A stretch of 45,055 nt of DNA, from assembly GCF_937127095.1 (NCBI RefSeq), contig NZ_CAKZLP010000042.1, positions 1 to 45,055 of the forward strand. The letters run 5' to 3'. The notes beneath the pieces were generated by a model. That model did not search any database, was not told the origin of the DNA, and was given only the letters and a program-made list of their open reading frames with translations. The DNA is from an uncultured Amphritea sp. Its GTDB lineage: Bacteria > Pseudomonadota > Gammaproteobacteria > Pseudomonadales > Balneatricaceae. The translations under genes and the position numbers were made by a program. This document shows, piece after piece, positions 25,844 through 36,363 of the stretch (position 1 is its first letter; every line of letters starts with the position of its first letter).

Positions 25844-27439
25844 TCAGCTGAACTGGTTAGAGGTGTTTTTCGCACCACCAGCTTTCAGCGCAGCTTCACC
25901 CGCGTAGTACTCTTTGTGATCGTCACCGATGTCAGAACCAGACATGTTCTGGTGCTTAACACAGGCGATGCTCTGACGGATCTCTTTACGCTGTACGCCT
26001 TCTACGTAGCCCAGCATACCCGCTTCACCGAAGTACTCTTTCGCCAGGTTGTCTACCGACAGCGCAGTGGTGTGGTAGGTTGGCAGAGTGATCAGGTGGT
26101 GGAATACGTTCGCTTCGCGAGCCGTATCGGCCTGGAAGGTACGTACACGGGCATCCGCTTTCGCAGACAGTTCAGTATCATCGTATTCAGCTGACATCAG
26201 GTTAGCACGATCGTAAGCAGAGACATCTTCACCGGCCTCAACCATCGCATCGTAAGTCTGCTGACGGAAGTTCAGCGTCCAGTTGAATGATGGAGAGTTG
26301 TTGTACACCAGCTTAGCATCCGGGTGTACTTTACGAACGTCATCCATCATGCCTTTGATTTCGTGAACCGTTGGCACAGCCGTTTCGATCCACAGCAGGT
26401 CAGCACCGGCGTTCAGCGCTTCGATACAGTCAAATACGCAACGCTCATGTCCAGTACCCTGACGGAACTGATAAAGACCTGAAGCCAGACGCTTAGGACG
26501 TACCAGCTTACCGTTACGGCTGATCAGTACGTCGCCTTCGTTAGTGTCTTCAGGAGAGACTTCTTCAACGTCCAGGTAAGAGTTGTAGACATCGCCCTGA
26601 TCACCCGGCTCACGCACAACTGCGATCTCTTTAGTCAGGCCAGCACCTTCAGAGTCGGTACGGGCAACGATAACACCGTCATCCACACCCAGCTCAAGGA
26701 ACGCGTAACGCAGCGCACGCAGTTTCGCGTGGAAGTCAGCGTGAGGTACGGTGACTTTACCGTCCTGGTGACCACACTGTTTCTCATCAGCTACCTGGTT
26801 TTCGATCTGCAGACAGCACGCACCGGCTTCGATCATCTGCTTAGCCATCAGGTAAGTGGCTTCTGCGTTACCGAAACCGGCATCGATATCCGCAACGATT
26901 GGCACAACGTGAGTTTCGTGGTTGTCGATTTTTTCCTGAACTTCAGCTTCTTTCGCAGCATCGCCAGCTTCACGGGCTTTATCCAGTTCACGGAACAGAC
27001 CACCCAGTTCACGGGCATCTGCCTGACGCAGGAAGGTGTACAGCTCTCTGACCAGGTCAGCAACAACGGTTTTTTCATGCATAGACTGGTCAGGCAGAGG
27101 GCCAAAAGAGGAACGCAGTGCAGCTACCATCCAGCCAGACAGGTAGAGGTATTTACGTTCGGTGCTGCCGAAGTGCTTCTTGATAGAGATCATCTTTTGC
27201 TGACCGACAAAACCATGCCAGCAACCCAGAGACTGAGTGTATTTGGTTTTATCTTTGTCAAACTCAGCCATATCGCGACGCATAATGCCTGCAGTGTACT
27301 TAGCGATATCCAGACCGGTTTTGAATTTGTTCTGGGCGCGCATGCGTGCAGCGGACTCAGGGTTGATTGCATCCCAGGCAGATCCGTTGTTTTCTTTCAG
27401 AGCGGTGACTGATTGGATATCTTGATTCAGGCTAGACAT
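25844..27439 (-). CDS. aceA: Isocitrate lyase, copy 2
   Basis: A second 531-residue isocitrate lyase with the same catalytic segment EKQCGHQDGK. It has 526 of 531 residues in common with copy 1, and from 25850 to 27334 its DNA is identical to 21108-22592 of copy 1, including all synonymous sites. Differences cluster in the first 35 codons and the last two codons. The ATG has AAGGA six bases upstream. Unlike copy 1 it has two HexR/RccR-type palindromes about 180-230 bases upstream and no adjacent regulator gene, so the two copies are likely controlled differently. Confidence 0.97.
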   Translation of the reverse strand: MSSLNQDIQSVTALKENNGSAWDAINPESAARMRAQNKFKTGLDIAKYTAGIMRRDMAEFDKDKTKYTQSLGCWHGFVGQQKMISIKKHFGSTERKYLYLSGWMVAALRSSFGPLPDQSMHEKTVVADLVRELYTFLRQADARELGGLFRELDKAREAGDAAKEAEVQEKIDNHETHVVPIVADIDAGFGNAEATYLMAKQMIEAGACCLQIENQVADEKQCGHQDGKVTVPHADFHAKLRALRYAFLELGVDDGVIVARTDSEGAGLTKEIAVVREPGDQGDVYNSYLDVEEVSPEDTNEGDVLISRNGKLVRPKRLASGLYQFRQGTGHERCVFDCIEALNAGADLLWIETAVPTVHEIKGMMDDVRKVHPDAKLVYNNSPSFNWTLNFRQQTYDAMVEAGEDVSAYDRANLMSAEYDDTELSAKADARVRTFQADTAREANVFHHLITLPTYHTTALSVDNLAKEYFGEAGMLGYVEGVQRKEIRQSIACVKHQNMSGSDIGDDHKEYYAGEAALKAGGAKNTSNQFS

Positions 27440-27617
27440 GGTAAATCCTTCTGTTGGTCGCTATCTATCCAGAGGTTATAGTTTATCGGTTCTGGATTAG
27501 AAGGCTGTTTACATCTTGCGCCAGCAAATTGTCGAAGTGGCTGACGCCTCACGGAAAGCCCATGATGCGGCCTTTTCAGAGGGTGGTCAAAGGCTTTTTT
27601 GTGCATAGCAGCAATGC

Positions 27618-27666
27618 TGTAGTTCCACTACATGAGCCGCTTATACGGTGCTGTAGTTAAACTACA
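27618..27666 (-). promoter_or_regulatory. Pair of HexR/RccR-like operator palindromes
   Basis: Two 15-bp palindromes of the form TGTAGT-N3-ACTACA occur at 27618-27632 (centre TCC) and 27652-27666 (centre TAA), with start points 34 bases apart. From memory, RpiR-family regulators of central carbon metabolism bind such sites: HexR TGTAAT-N3-ATTACA and the Pseudomonas glyoxylate shunt regulator RccR TGTAGT...ACTACA. Their location 179-227 bases upstream of an isocitrate lyase start fits this role. No RpiR-type gene is in the window. Confidence 0.6.
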
Positions 27667-27905
27667 AGGTTGATTGTATATTGCGACGCAGCAAAGCCAT
27701 CAGTGATAAGGGTTTCAGTCGCCATAGCCTAAAGTCTAGCGACTTTCGTACAGGGGAAAAATCAACATTTTTACAGATTGTTTTGGTTATATAAATATAG
27801 TTTTCATATAGCTAAATATTATATTCGTCCAATGACTACAAAACCTGCAGGGGATTGGAAAAACAACAAGAAAAGAGGTGTATTTTCAATTATTTACTAA
27901 AACGG

Positions 27906-27932
27906 AAAAAGGCCATGAGATATGGCCTTTTT
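27906..27932 (-). terminator. Bidirectional terminator after roxA
   Basis: An 11-bp perfect stem AAAAAGGCCAT / ATGGCCTTTTT with a five-base loop has A/T tracts on both sides. It lies about 65 bases beyond the roxA stop. Confidence 0.85.
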
Positions 27933-27995
27933 GGTTATGATGCAGATAGCCACGGGTTAGACGTCGTGAGACTCTTCCCGGGCGACCTATTGATG

Positions 27996-29153
27996 TTACT
28001 CAGTATACAGCGATCCCTGATTGTAAAGGTCTGCCAGTAGTTGTAGTTGTTGATCGCTCCATTCACCCTGACTAATGACTATGGTCGGTGTCTGGCAGAG
28101 ACTGGTTGCTAAGGTACTTCCGCTGTCTGATACTTTAAAGCAGTTGCCATCAGCGTAAAACTGAATCTCTCCCGCTTTGCCCGCACTATAGGAGAATCGG
28201 CTGCCCTCGTTGCGAATGAAGCACAGGTCTCCCTCTTTTAGCGCAGTTCTGATCTGTTCTACCGTTGCAGGTTCTTCAGGACTTTGGTCCAGTTCCGGAT
28301 ATTTCGGGTCGGTAACAAACTTACCCAGCCACTCGCCCAGACGGGCATCATCCTGCAGATAACCGGTAAAAATTTCGCGCACTTTTTGTAACGCCTGCGG
28401 CGTAATCTCTCCGGGGTTGTCCTGCAATGTCAGGTCCGGATCAGTATAACGGGACTCTGAGGTAAGCTTTTCACCGATAAAATCGGTAAAACTACGCATA
28501 ATCTCTGCATGGGAGGGGGCGCGAAAACCAACCGAGTAGGTCATGCAGTCATCGGACGCGCCGATGCCATTATGGCCGACCTGAGGCGGGATATAGAGCA
28601 TATCGCCGGGTTCCAGCACCCAGTTAAATTCAGGTTCCCACTCGGTCATAATCATCACCGGTGTATCCGGCCGGCGGGGAGAGTTCTGGTCGAAGAATCC
28701 ACCCACTTCCCAGCGCCGCTTGCCCTGGGTCTGAATCAGGAATACATCATAGTTATCATAGTGGGGGCCTACACCACCGCCCTGTGTGGCAAAACTGACC
28801 ATCAGGTCGTCGTAACGCCAGTTAGGAATAAAACGGAACTGCTCAACAATTTCACTGGCTTCCGGCACCCAGTGATCTACCGCCTGAACCAGCAGCGTCC
28901 AGTGGGTGTCAGGCAGATTACTGAAAGTGTCTTCATCGAAGGGGCCATGCTGGATCTGCCAGTCATCGCCATCCGGGCTCTGTACGACCAGGCGTGACTC
29001 AACATCGTCTTCGAGCGAAAGACCGGCCAGCTCATCCGCCCCAACAGGTGCGTCCAGGTCCGGGAAGGCATTACGAACCAGTAACGGTTTTTTCTGCCAG
29101 TAATCACGCAAAAACTCTTCGATTGAGATGTCGCCGAAGGGTGAATCACTCAT
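27996..29153 (-). CDS. roxA: Ribosomal protein uL16 arginine 3-hydroxylase (JmjC-type oxygenase)
   Basis: RoxA (YcfD) is a 2-oxoglutarate/Fe(II) dioxygenase that hydroxylates an arginine of ribosomal protein uL16. The 385-residue protein has the facial triad in GPHYDNYDVF (His and Asp) and QVGHNGIG (distal His), the N-terminal DISIEEFLRDYWQKKPLLV segment and a C-terminal winged-helix-like region (from about residue 290). Length matches the E. coli protein (373 aa). Its start overlaps the trmJ stop by four bases (ATGA), so it is translationally coupled to trmJ; both act on the translation apparatus. Confidence 0.93.
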   Translation of the reverse strand: MSDSPFGDISIEEFLRDYWQKKPLLVRNAFPDLDAPVGADELAGLSLEDDVESRLVVQSPDGDDWQIQHGPFDEDTFSNLPDTHWTLLVQAVDHWVPEASEIVEQFRFIPNWRYDDLMVSFATQGGGVGPHYDNYDVFLIQTQGKRRWEVGGFFDQNSPRRPDTPVMIMTEWEPEFNWVLEPGDMLYIPPQVGHNGIGASDDCMTYSVGFRAPSHAEIMRSFTDFIGEKLTSESRYTDPDLTLQDNPGEITPQALQKVREIFTGYLQDDARLGEWLGKFVTDPKYPELDQSPEEPATVEQIRTALKEGDLCFIRNEGSRFSYSAGKAGEIQFYADGNCFKVSDSGSTLATSLCQTPTIVISQGEWSDQQLQLLADLYNQGSLYTE

Positions 29154-29920
29154 TGATCAGATCCTTTATCCTGGGATGTTGTCGGTTCTGCTGCGCTGGC
29201 AGCGGCTAATTTAGTGGTTGTTTCGTCTATCGAGGTGAGAATGCCCCGAAGCATATTCAGCTCGGTGCGTTCCGGCCGGGAGCGGTTAAAGTAGCGCCGT
29301 AGTTTATCCATCACTTTGCCCTCATGTTGAGGGATGATGAAGTGAGTGTTGCGCAGGGCCGTTTCCAGGTGTTCATAAAAAAGCTCCATATCCCGTGTGA
29401 GGGGGTAGGGCTCATCTCTTTTGATGAAATCCTGTTTGCTATGGGCCTGCCAGATTTCGTAGCACACCAGTTGAATTGCAGCCGAAACGTTAAGCACCGG
29501 ATATTCAGGGTTGGCGGGGATATACACATGGTAATTACACTTCTGCAGTTCCGCGTTGTGCAGTCCCATGGTTTCGCGACCGAAAATAATAGCTACCTTG
29601 CCATGCTCTGCTTCACCCACTACTTTACGGGCACAGTCATGGGCATCAAAGATCGGCAAGTCGAAGGTGCGGTTACGGGCACTAGTACCGATCACCAGTT
29701 GGCAGTCGGCAATCGCTTCATCCAGAGTGCTGACCACGACAGCGCTTTCCAGAAGGTCTTTGGCACCGGCAGCACGGGAGTCTGCTTCTTCATCAGGAAA
29801 GATGCGCGGTTCAACCAGATATAGCTGGCTTAGGCCCATGTTTTTCATCGCCCGTGCAGCGGCACCAATATTGCCGGGGTGAAAGGTATTGATCAGTACG
29901 ATACGGATATTGTCGAGCAT
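29150..29920 (-). CDS. trmJ: tRNA (cytidine/uridine-32-2'-O)-methyltransferase
   Basis: TrmJ is a SPOUT-class methyltransferase that methylates the 2'-OH of nucleotide 32 in several tRNAs. The 256-residue protein shows the family markers INTFHPGNIGAAARAMKNMG, VIGTSARNR, IIFGRETMGL and the knot-forming YPVLNVSAAIQLVCYE. It is the first gene of a two-gene unit with roxA. No suhB or iscR, frequent trmJ neighbours in enterics, is adjacent here. Confidence 0.95.
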   Translation of the reverse strand: MLDNIRIVLINTFHPGNIGAAARAMKNMGLSQLYLVEPRIFPDEEADSRAAGAKDLLESAVVVSTLDEAIADCQLVIGTSARNRTFDLPIFDAHDCARKVVGEAEHGKVAIIFGRETMGLHNAELQKCNYHVYIPANPEYPVLNVSAAIQLVCYEIWQAHSKQDFIKRDEPYPLTRDMELFYEHLETALRNTHFIIPQHEGKVMDKLRRYFNRSRPERTELNMLRGILTSIDETTTKLAAASAAEPTTSQDKGSDQ

Positions 29921-30341
29921 AGTGTCATCGTTATCAGGTCAGGCGGCTATCATAGTCAGTTACGGCCTGAGAGTTATTGTTTCAGATCAGGCTTCCGGGG
30001 TGCTTGTCGTTAGTCACATGGAGCAAGCAGGATGTTCCGGTTGCCAGAAACGAGAGGGTTATCTGAGTATCAGACGGTCTGTCGTGGCTGGTTTTTGGTG
30101 TTCAGAATGGCGTAAGTTTAATGAGTTTTGCAGCGACAATCCAGAAGCTTTACCTATCGATTACGGCAGAGGAGTCTCTCTGTGATTAACATGTTTCAAA
30201 CCGCGGCATGACCGAAAAGATCAATATATTGACTGTAAAGGCAAAAGGGCAGAGATCTTTGTCCGATTTAAACGTGTTAATCTGAATCGTCAGACAGGTG
30301 CTGTCTCTTTAAACTAAATCCGAACCATCGAGGTTGTTATA
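29921..30341. other. 421-base intergenic region between trmJ and an MBL-fold gene
   Basis: This is the upstream region of two divergent genes. A 98-codon plus-strand frame (29889-30185) overlaps the start of trmJ and has no recognisable domain. TTGACT occurs at about 30228, but no good -10 follows at the proper distance. Nothing else was seen. Confidence 0.4.
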
Positions 30342-31376
30342 GTGAACGCAGTCGTAACTGCCGAATTCTCAGTTCCTGGCGCCGGTGAGCTGCTAGAGGT
30401 AGCTCCCGGAGTGCTGTGGCTGCGAATGCCGCTGCCTTTCGATCTGGATCATATCAACCTCTATATCCTTGATGATATTGACGGTTGGGTGGTGGTTGAC
30501 TGCGGGCTTGGAAATTCAGATACCCGCGCCGTCTGGGAGAAAGTCATTGCCAGCTTGCTAGATGGTAAGCCGGTTAAAAAGGTTATCCTGACCCATGCCC
30601 ATATTGATCATATTGGTGCGGCAGGCTGGCTGTGTCAGCGCGCTGAGGCTCCGTTGTGGATCACCGCAGGAGAGCAGGTAACCGCCCATGAGTATTTCCA
30701 GGTGAGCGGGGATGACTCTGACCACTTTGCCGCGACAGCGAAGAGCTTTCTTCATCGGCTAGGGATGAATAACAAGCAATCTGAAGGGATTATGGGGATT
30801 TTCACCGGCATCTCTACCCTGATACACCCTCTGCCTGAGGATACCTGCGAATTGCAGGAAAACTCAGTCATTAACATCGGCAACCTTGAATGGCAGGTTA
30901 TTATCTCCGAAGGGCATTCAGAGGCCCATGCCTGTTTGTATTCTGAGGCGTTGGGGGTGCTGATTTCCGGTGATCAGGTGTTACCCCGGATAAGCTCTAA
31001 TGTTAGTGTCAGGCCCGGCAAGCCAGAGGCTAATCCGTTGCTAACCTGGCTTGATTCATTGGCGCGCTTAAAAGCGCTGCCGGCGGATACGCTGGTGTTG
31101 CCGGCCCATGAACGTCCGTTTTATGGTCTCAGGGCGCGGTTAACCGGTTTGCTTGATGAACATCATGACACTCTGCTGCAGGTAGAGCAGGCATGTTCTG
31201 AGCCGCTGACCGTTATGCAACTGGCGGGACTGATCTATAAACGGAAACTTTCACTGTTCGATCTTTTACTGGCCGGCGGCGAATGTCTGGCCAACCTCAA
31301 TTATCTGTTAGCTGAAAAGCGAGTTCAGAGTCACCTGAATGACGCGGGCGTACTGGTTTTTTCGCAACGCCCTTAA
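30342..31376 (+). CDS. MBL-fold metallo-hydrolase
   Basis: A 344-residue cytoplasmic metallo-beta-lactamase-fold hydrolase. The di-metal motifs are complete: THAHIDHIG (HxHxDH), EGHSEAHA, SGDQVLP (bridging Asp) and LPAHE (last His). A C-terminal helical extension (about residues 270-344) resembles the winged-helix domain of the LACTB2/BaeB-type subgroup, which acts on thioesters or RNA. The substrate is not predictable. The start is a GTG preceded by GAGG. It converges with an alpha/beta hydrolase gene with only six bases between the stops. Confidence 0.88.
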   Translation: MNAVVTAEFSVPGAGELLEVAPGVLWLRMPLPFDLDHINLYILDDIDGWVVVDCGLGNSDTRAVWEKVIASLLDGKPVKKVILTHAHIDHIGAAGWLCQRAEAPLWITAGEQVTAHEYFQVSGDDSDHFAATAKSFLHRLGMNNKQSEGIMGIFTGISTLIHPLPEDTCELQENSVINIGNLEWQVIISEGHSEAHACLYSEALGVLISGDQVLPRISSNVSVRPGKPEANPLLTWLDSLARLKALPADTLVLPAHERPFYGLRARLTGLLDEHHDTLLQVEQACSEPLTVMQLAGLIYKRKLSLFDLLLAGGECLANLNYLLAEKRVQSHLNDAGVLVFSQRP

Positions 31377-31382
31377 TCCGGC

Positions 31383-32222
31383 TTATTGGGTGATTTGGCG
31401 GGCGAATTTTTGCAGGTCCCAGACAAAGCGTTCCCGGTGAAATAGCTGAGGCGAATGATCAGAGTTTTCATAGATATGTAGCTCGGTATCGGGAATGTTC
31501 TCCTTCACATACTCTGCCACCGCTGGCCCGTAGAACTGACTTTCATCGCCGTAAATCAGCAGTGCTGGGACTGAGATCTGCGGCAGCACATCGCGATAAT
31601 CCGCCGCCGTCAGACTTTCCCAGCACTGTACCAGTGGCTCGCCGTCAAGGGTTTGCAGGTGTTCGCGCATCTGTTGAAAGCCCCGGGAGTTGCGCGTGTA
31701 GTTCTCATAGGATTTACGGTTGTAACCATTGGCCACCAATTGCAGCAGACCTTCAGCGAAATCTTCACGCAAAGTCCTGATCAGACGCTGATTGTGAACC
31801 CGGTCAAAATCACCGTAAATACCGTTTTTCCACTGTTCATCGGTGACCAGTTTAGGCGACTGATCAATGATGCAGACACCGGCCAGGCGATCACACCCAA
31901 AGTCACGAATATACTGCCACAGGGTCAGCGCCCCCATGGAGTGACCGACGAGCAACACCTTGTCTAAGTCGTGATGATGAATCAGCCGTTGCAGATCTGT
32001 AGCCATCTCTCTGACATGGGTACTGGTCCCTGGATTGAGTGGGTGACCACCGTGGCCCCGGGCATCCCAGCAGATCACTTCGTGGTGATCTGCCATCGCA
32101 GATGCGAAGGGCAACCAGTCTTTTGCGCTGGCGCTCCAGCCGTGCAGAAATATAACAGGACTGCCTTTGCCCAGTCGCAGGTAGTGAATTTTAGCGCCAT
32201 CTTCAGCGATTATTACTTCCAT
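31383..32222 (-). CDS. Alpha/beta hydrolase
   Basis: A 279-residue alpha/beta-hydrolase fold enzyme. Oxyanion region VIFLHGWSASAKDW, nucleophile elbow LLVGHSMGAL (Ser), acidic residue probably in LIYGDESQFY, and catalytic His in NSDHSPQLFHRE. No signal peptide is present. This general family covers esterases, haloperoxidase-like and C-C hydrolases; the substrate is unknown. It lies between purB and the MBL hydrolase as a single-gene unit. Confidence 0.88.
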   Translation of the reverse strand: MEVIIAEDGAKIHYLRLGKGSPVIFLHGWSASAKDWLPFASAMADHHEVICWDARGHGGHPLNPGTSTHVREMATDLQRLIHHHDLDKVLLVGHSMGALTLWQYIRDFGCDRLAGVCIIDQSPKLVTDEQWKNGIYGDFDRVHNQRLIRTLREDFAEGLLQLVANGYNRKSYENYTRNSRGFQQMREHLQTLDGEPLVQCWESLTAADYRDVLPQISVPALLIYGDESQFYGPAVAEYVKENIPDTELHIYENSDHSPQLFHRERFVWDLQKFARQITQ

Positions 32223-32257
32223 AATTTCAATGACTTATTATATTAAGTTAAAGCAAT

Positions 32258-32287
32258 AAAAAAGCAGAGCCTTGGCTCTGCTTTTTT
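32258..32287 (-). terminator. Terminator of purB
   Basis: A 7-bp stem GCAGAGC / GCTCTGC with a CTTG loop is extended by A6/T6 pairing. It lies about 16 bases after the purB stop and could act in both directions. Confidence 0.9.
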
Positions 32288-32302
32288 AACAGTCGGCGAT
32301 AA

Positions 32303-33748
<1,446 letters not shown>

Positions 33749-33792
33749 TTATTTGTCGCTGGGTTAAAACGGTTAAAAGCCGGGCTGGCAGA

Positions 33793-34464
33793 TCAGCCCC
33801 GGCCACTGATCTTACGCACTGAAGGGCGCAGCCGGGATTTGAAAAACAGCAGGTGCCAGCGCTTACCGCCCACCTGTCGCCACAGCATCGCTGAACGGAT
33901 ACCGGCTAATAGCAGCGCGCGTATTTTAGCGGCATTTTCTGCATTCTGCAGATGGCGGGGTTCACCGGTCACCTGAATCCTGAAACTGAATGTACTCAGC
34001 GTATCCTGGTACAGGCTGGCAAGGTTTGCGACGACGCTGGGGTGGGTATAGGCGGTCGGATTATCGGTCAGGCTGGTGCCGGCTTCAGCAAAATAGCTGG
34101 CTTGCTGGGAAATCTTGTCGATGCGTTCGCCAATAGTTTTCAGCAGGTCAGGGCGTTTATTGAGTTTACGCTCTAAGTGGATGATGCTCAGACCGTAACG
34201 AATCACATCCGGATTCTGTTCTGAACGGTTTTTATCCAGCAGTTCCTGAAGCCCGCGAAAGCCCTGGTTAAGATTGATCGGCAGATCATGAGCCCCACCG
34301 AAAATCTCCTCAGTGGTCTCCGGGTTAGTCACAAAGATGCTTGCCAGTGAGGTTTCAAAATTATTCTGTGACACCATTCCGCGGGAAGCAATTTGCTCCA
34401 CCAGACTGGCGGCCTGAAACAGCCCGGCGAGGGCGATTGCCTGTTGATCTTCTGCTCTGGACAT
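33793..34464 (-). CDS. hflD: High frequency lysogenization protein HflD homologue
   Basis: A 223-residue helical, membrane-peripheral protein. The family N-terminus (QAIALAGLFQAASLVEQIA) and central segment (GFRGLQELLD ... PDVIRYGLSIIHLERKL) are clear. In E. coli HflD binds phage lambda CII and limits lysogeny; its housekeeping role is not settled. It follows mnmA by 17 bases in the conserved mnmA-hflD-purB arrangement. Confidence 0.93.
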   Translation of the reverse strand: MSRAEDQQAIALAGLFQAASLVEQIASRGMVSQNNFETSLASIFVTNPETTEEIFGGAHDLPINLNQGFRGLQELLDKNRSEQNPDVIRYGLSIIHLERKLNKRPDLLKTIGERIDKISQQASYFAEAGTSLTDNPTAYTHPSVVANLASLYQDTLSTFSFRIQVTGEPRHLQNAENAAKIRALLLAGIRSAMLWRQVGGKRWHLLFFKSRLRPSVRKISGRG

Positions 34465-34481
34465 AGTGCTGACCGGTCTCT

Positions 34482-35639
34482 CTACGCTTTGTCGGGATCT
34501 GTGTTTCCGGAAGCTGTTTTTCCGGTTGTTTCAATAACGCCGCCACCCAGGCAGAGGTCGTTATGGTATATCACCACGGACTGACCGGGGGTAACCGCTC
34601 GCTGGGGTTCGTCAAACTCAATGCGATAACCCTCACCCTCAGCAAAAACGGTGCAGCCCTGATCGGACTGACGGTATCTTACCTTAGCACGGCAGTTGAA
34701 CGGCAGGGTGGGTTTTTCGCCGCTAATCCAGAACAGGTCACTGGCCGTTAGCCAGTTGCTGAACAGCAGATCATGCTGCTGTCCCTGGACCGCAACCAGC
34801 ACATTACGCTGCAGATCTTTCTCGGCAACAAACCAGGGTTCTTCCGGGTAATCCTTCAAGCCGCCAATGCCCAACCCCTGACGCTGGCCAATGGTGTGGT
34901 ACATCAAGCCCTGATGCTGACCGATGATGTCACCGTCGGGGGTTTCGATATTACCTGGCTGTGCAGGGAGGTACTGTTTCAGAAAATCGGTAAAACGACG
35001 TTCGCCGATAAAGCAGATCCCGGTACTGTCTTTTTTGTCATGGGTAATAAGGTCATGCTGCTCGGCGAGGCGACGTACTTCCGGCTTTTCCAACTCACCG
35101 ACCGGGAAAAATGTTTGTGCCAGCTCTTCACAGCCAACCTGATGCAGAAAATAACTCTGGTCTTTGTTGTTATCCAGACCTTTCAGCAGCGCCGCTTTGC
35201 CATCAATCTCACCCCGGCGTACATAGTGCCCGGTCGCAATTTTGTCAGCACCCAGCACTTTGGCGTATTCGAGAAACGCCTTAAACTTAATTTCACGATT
35301 GCAGAGGATATCCGGATTAGGCGTGCGACCGGCTTTATACTCTTCGAGAAAATGCTCAAACACATTGTCCCAGTACTCCGCGGCAAAATTTGCGGTGTGC
35401 AGCTTAATACCTAATTTATCGCTGACCGCCTGTGCGTCTGCCAGGTCATCCATCGCGGTACAGTATTCAGTGCCGTCATCTTCATCCCAGTTTTTCATAA
35501 ACAGGCCTTCAACCTGATACCCCTGTTGTTGCAATAGCAGGGCTGACACGGATGAATCCACGCCGCCGGACATGCCGACGATCACTTTTACGGTTGCCGG
35601 ATCGATCGTTGAGGGACGGCTTTTAGCTGCTTCTGACAT
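34482..35639 (-). CDS. mnmA: tRNA-specific 2-thiouridylase
   Basis: MnmA thiolates U34 of tRNA-Lys, -Glu and -Gln, using sulfur relayed from IscS via the Tus proteins. The 385-residue enzyme has the PP-loop [18 protein letters not shown], the first catalytic Cys in [10 protein letters not shown] and the second in [12 protein letters not shown]. The C-terminal barrel (about residues 280-370) completes the fold. It sits in the conserved nudJ-mnmA-hflD-purB block, 104 bases downstream of nudJ. One of its tRNA substrates is charged by GlnRS, also in this window. Confidence 0.96.
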   Translation of the reverse strand: MSEAAKSRPSTIDPATVKVIVGMSGGVDSSVSALLLQQQGYQVEGLFMKNWDEDDGTEYCTAMDDLADAQAVSDKLGIKLHTANFAAEYWDNVFEHFLEEYKAGRTPNPDILCNREIKFKAFLEYAKVLGADKIATGHYVRRGEIDGKAALLKGLDNNKDQSYFLHQVGCEELAQTFFPVGELEKPEVRRLAEQHDLITHDKKDSTGICFIGERRFTDFLKQYLPAQPGNIETPDGDIIGQHQGLMYHTIGQRQGLGIGGLKDYPEEPWFVAEKDLQRNVLVAVQGQQHDLLFSNWLTASDLFWISGEKPTLPFNCRAKVRYRQSDQGCTVFAEGEGYRIEFDEPQRAVTPGQSVVIYHNDLCLGGGVIETTGKTASGNTDPDKA

Positions 35640-35743
35640 AGGGACTGTATCTGACCTTAAAACGGATGATGTTCTGGTTAATATGCGACCGAAGTCGCGT
35701 AATTCAATGTTTTACTAGATATTTGCTTCACCGAGTGTTCGTT

Positions 35744-36202
35744 TCATTGAACATCGGGCTCTACGATAACCGACAGCGGAAAACGGATACCTGCCAGGTA
35801 ATCGTCTATGCAGCGGGTCACCATGGGGCTGCGTAAGCGTTCTTTCTGCTCGTCCAGCTCGTCACGGCTCAGCCAGACGGCCCGTTCAATTCCGGTATCC
35901 AGTGGCAGCTCAGGGTCATAGCTTTCAGCCTGGGCGACAAAACAGTAGCGATGATAGGTCACGCCATTGGCGGGGGCGGTATAGACATAGATACCCACCA
36001 GTTCGGTTGGGGTGACGGTCCAGCCGGTTTCTTCAAGGGTCTCGCGGATAGCGGCTTCGACAAAGGTTTCATCGGCTTCTACATGTCCGGCTGGCTGGTT
36101 GATAACCAACTGACCCAGAGACAGCGATTGTTCTTCGACACAGAGAAATCTGTCGTCCTGCTCAATAATGGTTGCCACAGTCACGTGGGGTGTCCAACGC
36201 AT
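35744..36202 (-). CDS. nudJ: NUDIX phosphohydrolase NudJ
   Basis: A 152-residue NUDIX hydrolase. The Nudix box is complete: GHVEADETFVEAAIRETLEE followed by TGW. In E. coli NudJ hydrolyses nucleoside di- and triphosphates and thiamine pyrophosphate precursors, and its gene precedes mnmA as here. Length is close to E. coli NudJ (153 aa). The start MRWTPHVTVATI matches the family. Confidence 0.92.
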   Translation of the reverse strand: MRWTPHVTVATIIEQDDRFLCVEEQSLSLGQLVINQPAGHVEADETFVEAAIRETLEETGWTVTPTELVGIYVYTAPANGVTYHRYCFVAQAESYDPELPLDTGIERAVWLSRDELDEQKERLRSPMVTRCIDDYLAGIRFPLSVIVEPDVQ

Positions 36203-36363
36203 TCTTCATCCCGTATATTGAGGGTCTATGTAACAGTGCGTATATTAGCACTGATGAGTAGCCCCATTGAATTGACTGTCTGCAGTGTATGTTTTCCTGC
36301 AGCATCCTCTGGCGGCCAACCTTACCATTTTTCACCGCCTTTGGCTGTATTTTGGAGTGCCCT

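Larger units (their letters stand above)
27440..27995. other. 556-base intergenic region upstream of aceA copy 2
   Basis: It holds the upstream control region of aceA copy 2 with two palindromic sites (27618-27666), AT-rich sequence with no identifiable gene (27740-27840), and the roxA terminator (27906-27932). Short plus-strand frames (27454-27660 and 27855-28040) cross these elements and are not called as genes. Confidence 0.6.

Noticed and set aside
27454..28040. Two short plus-strand frames between aceA copy 2 and roxA
   Set aside because: They cross palindromic sites and a terminator and show no protein-like features.
29889..30185. 98-codon plus-strand frame with several Cys next to trmJ
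   Set aside because: It overlaps the start of trmJ on the opposite strand, and composition and motifs do not support a protein.
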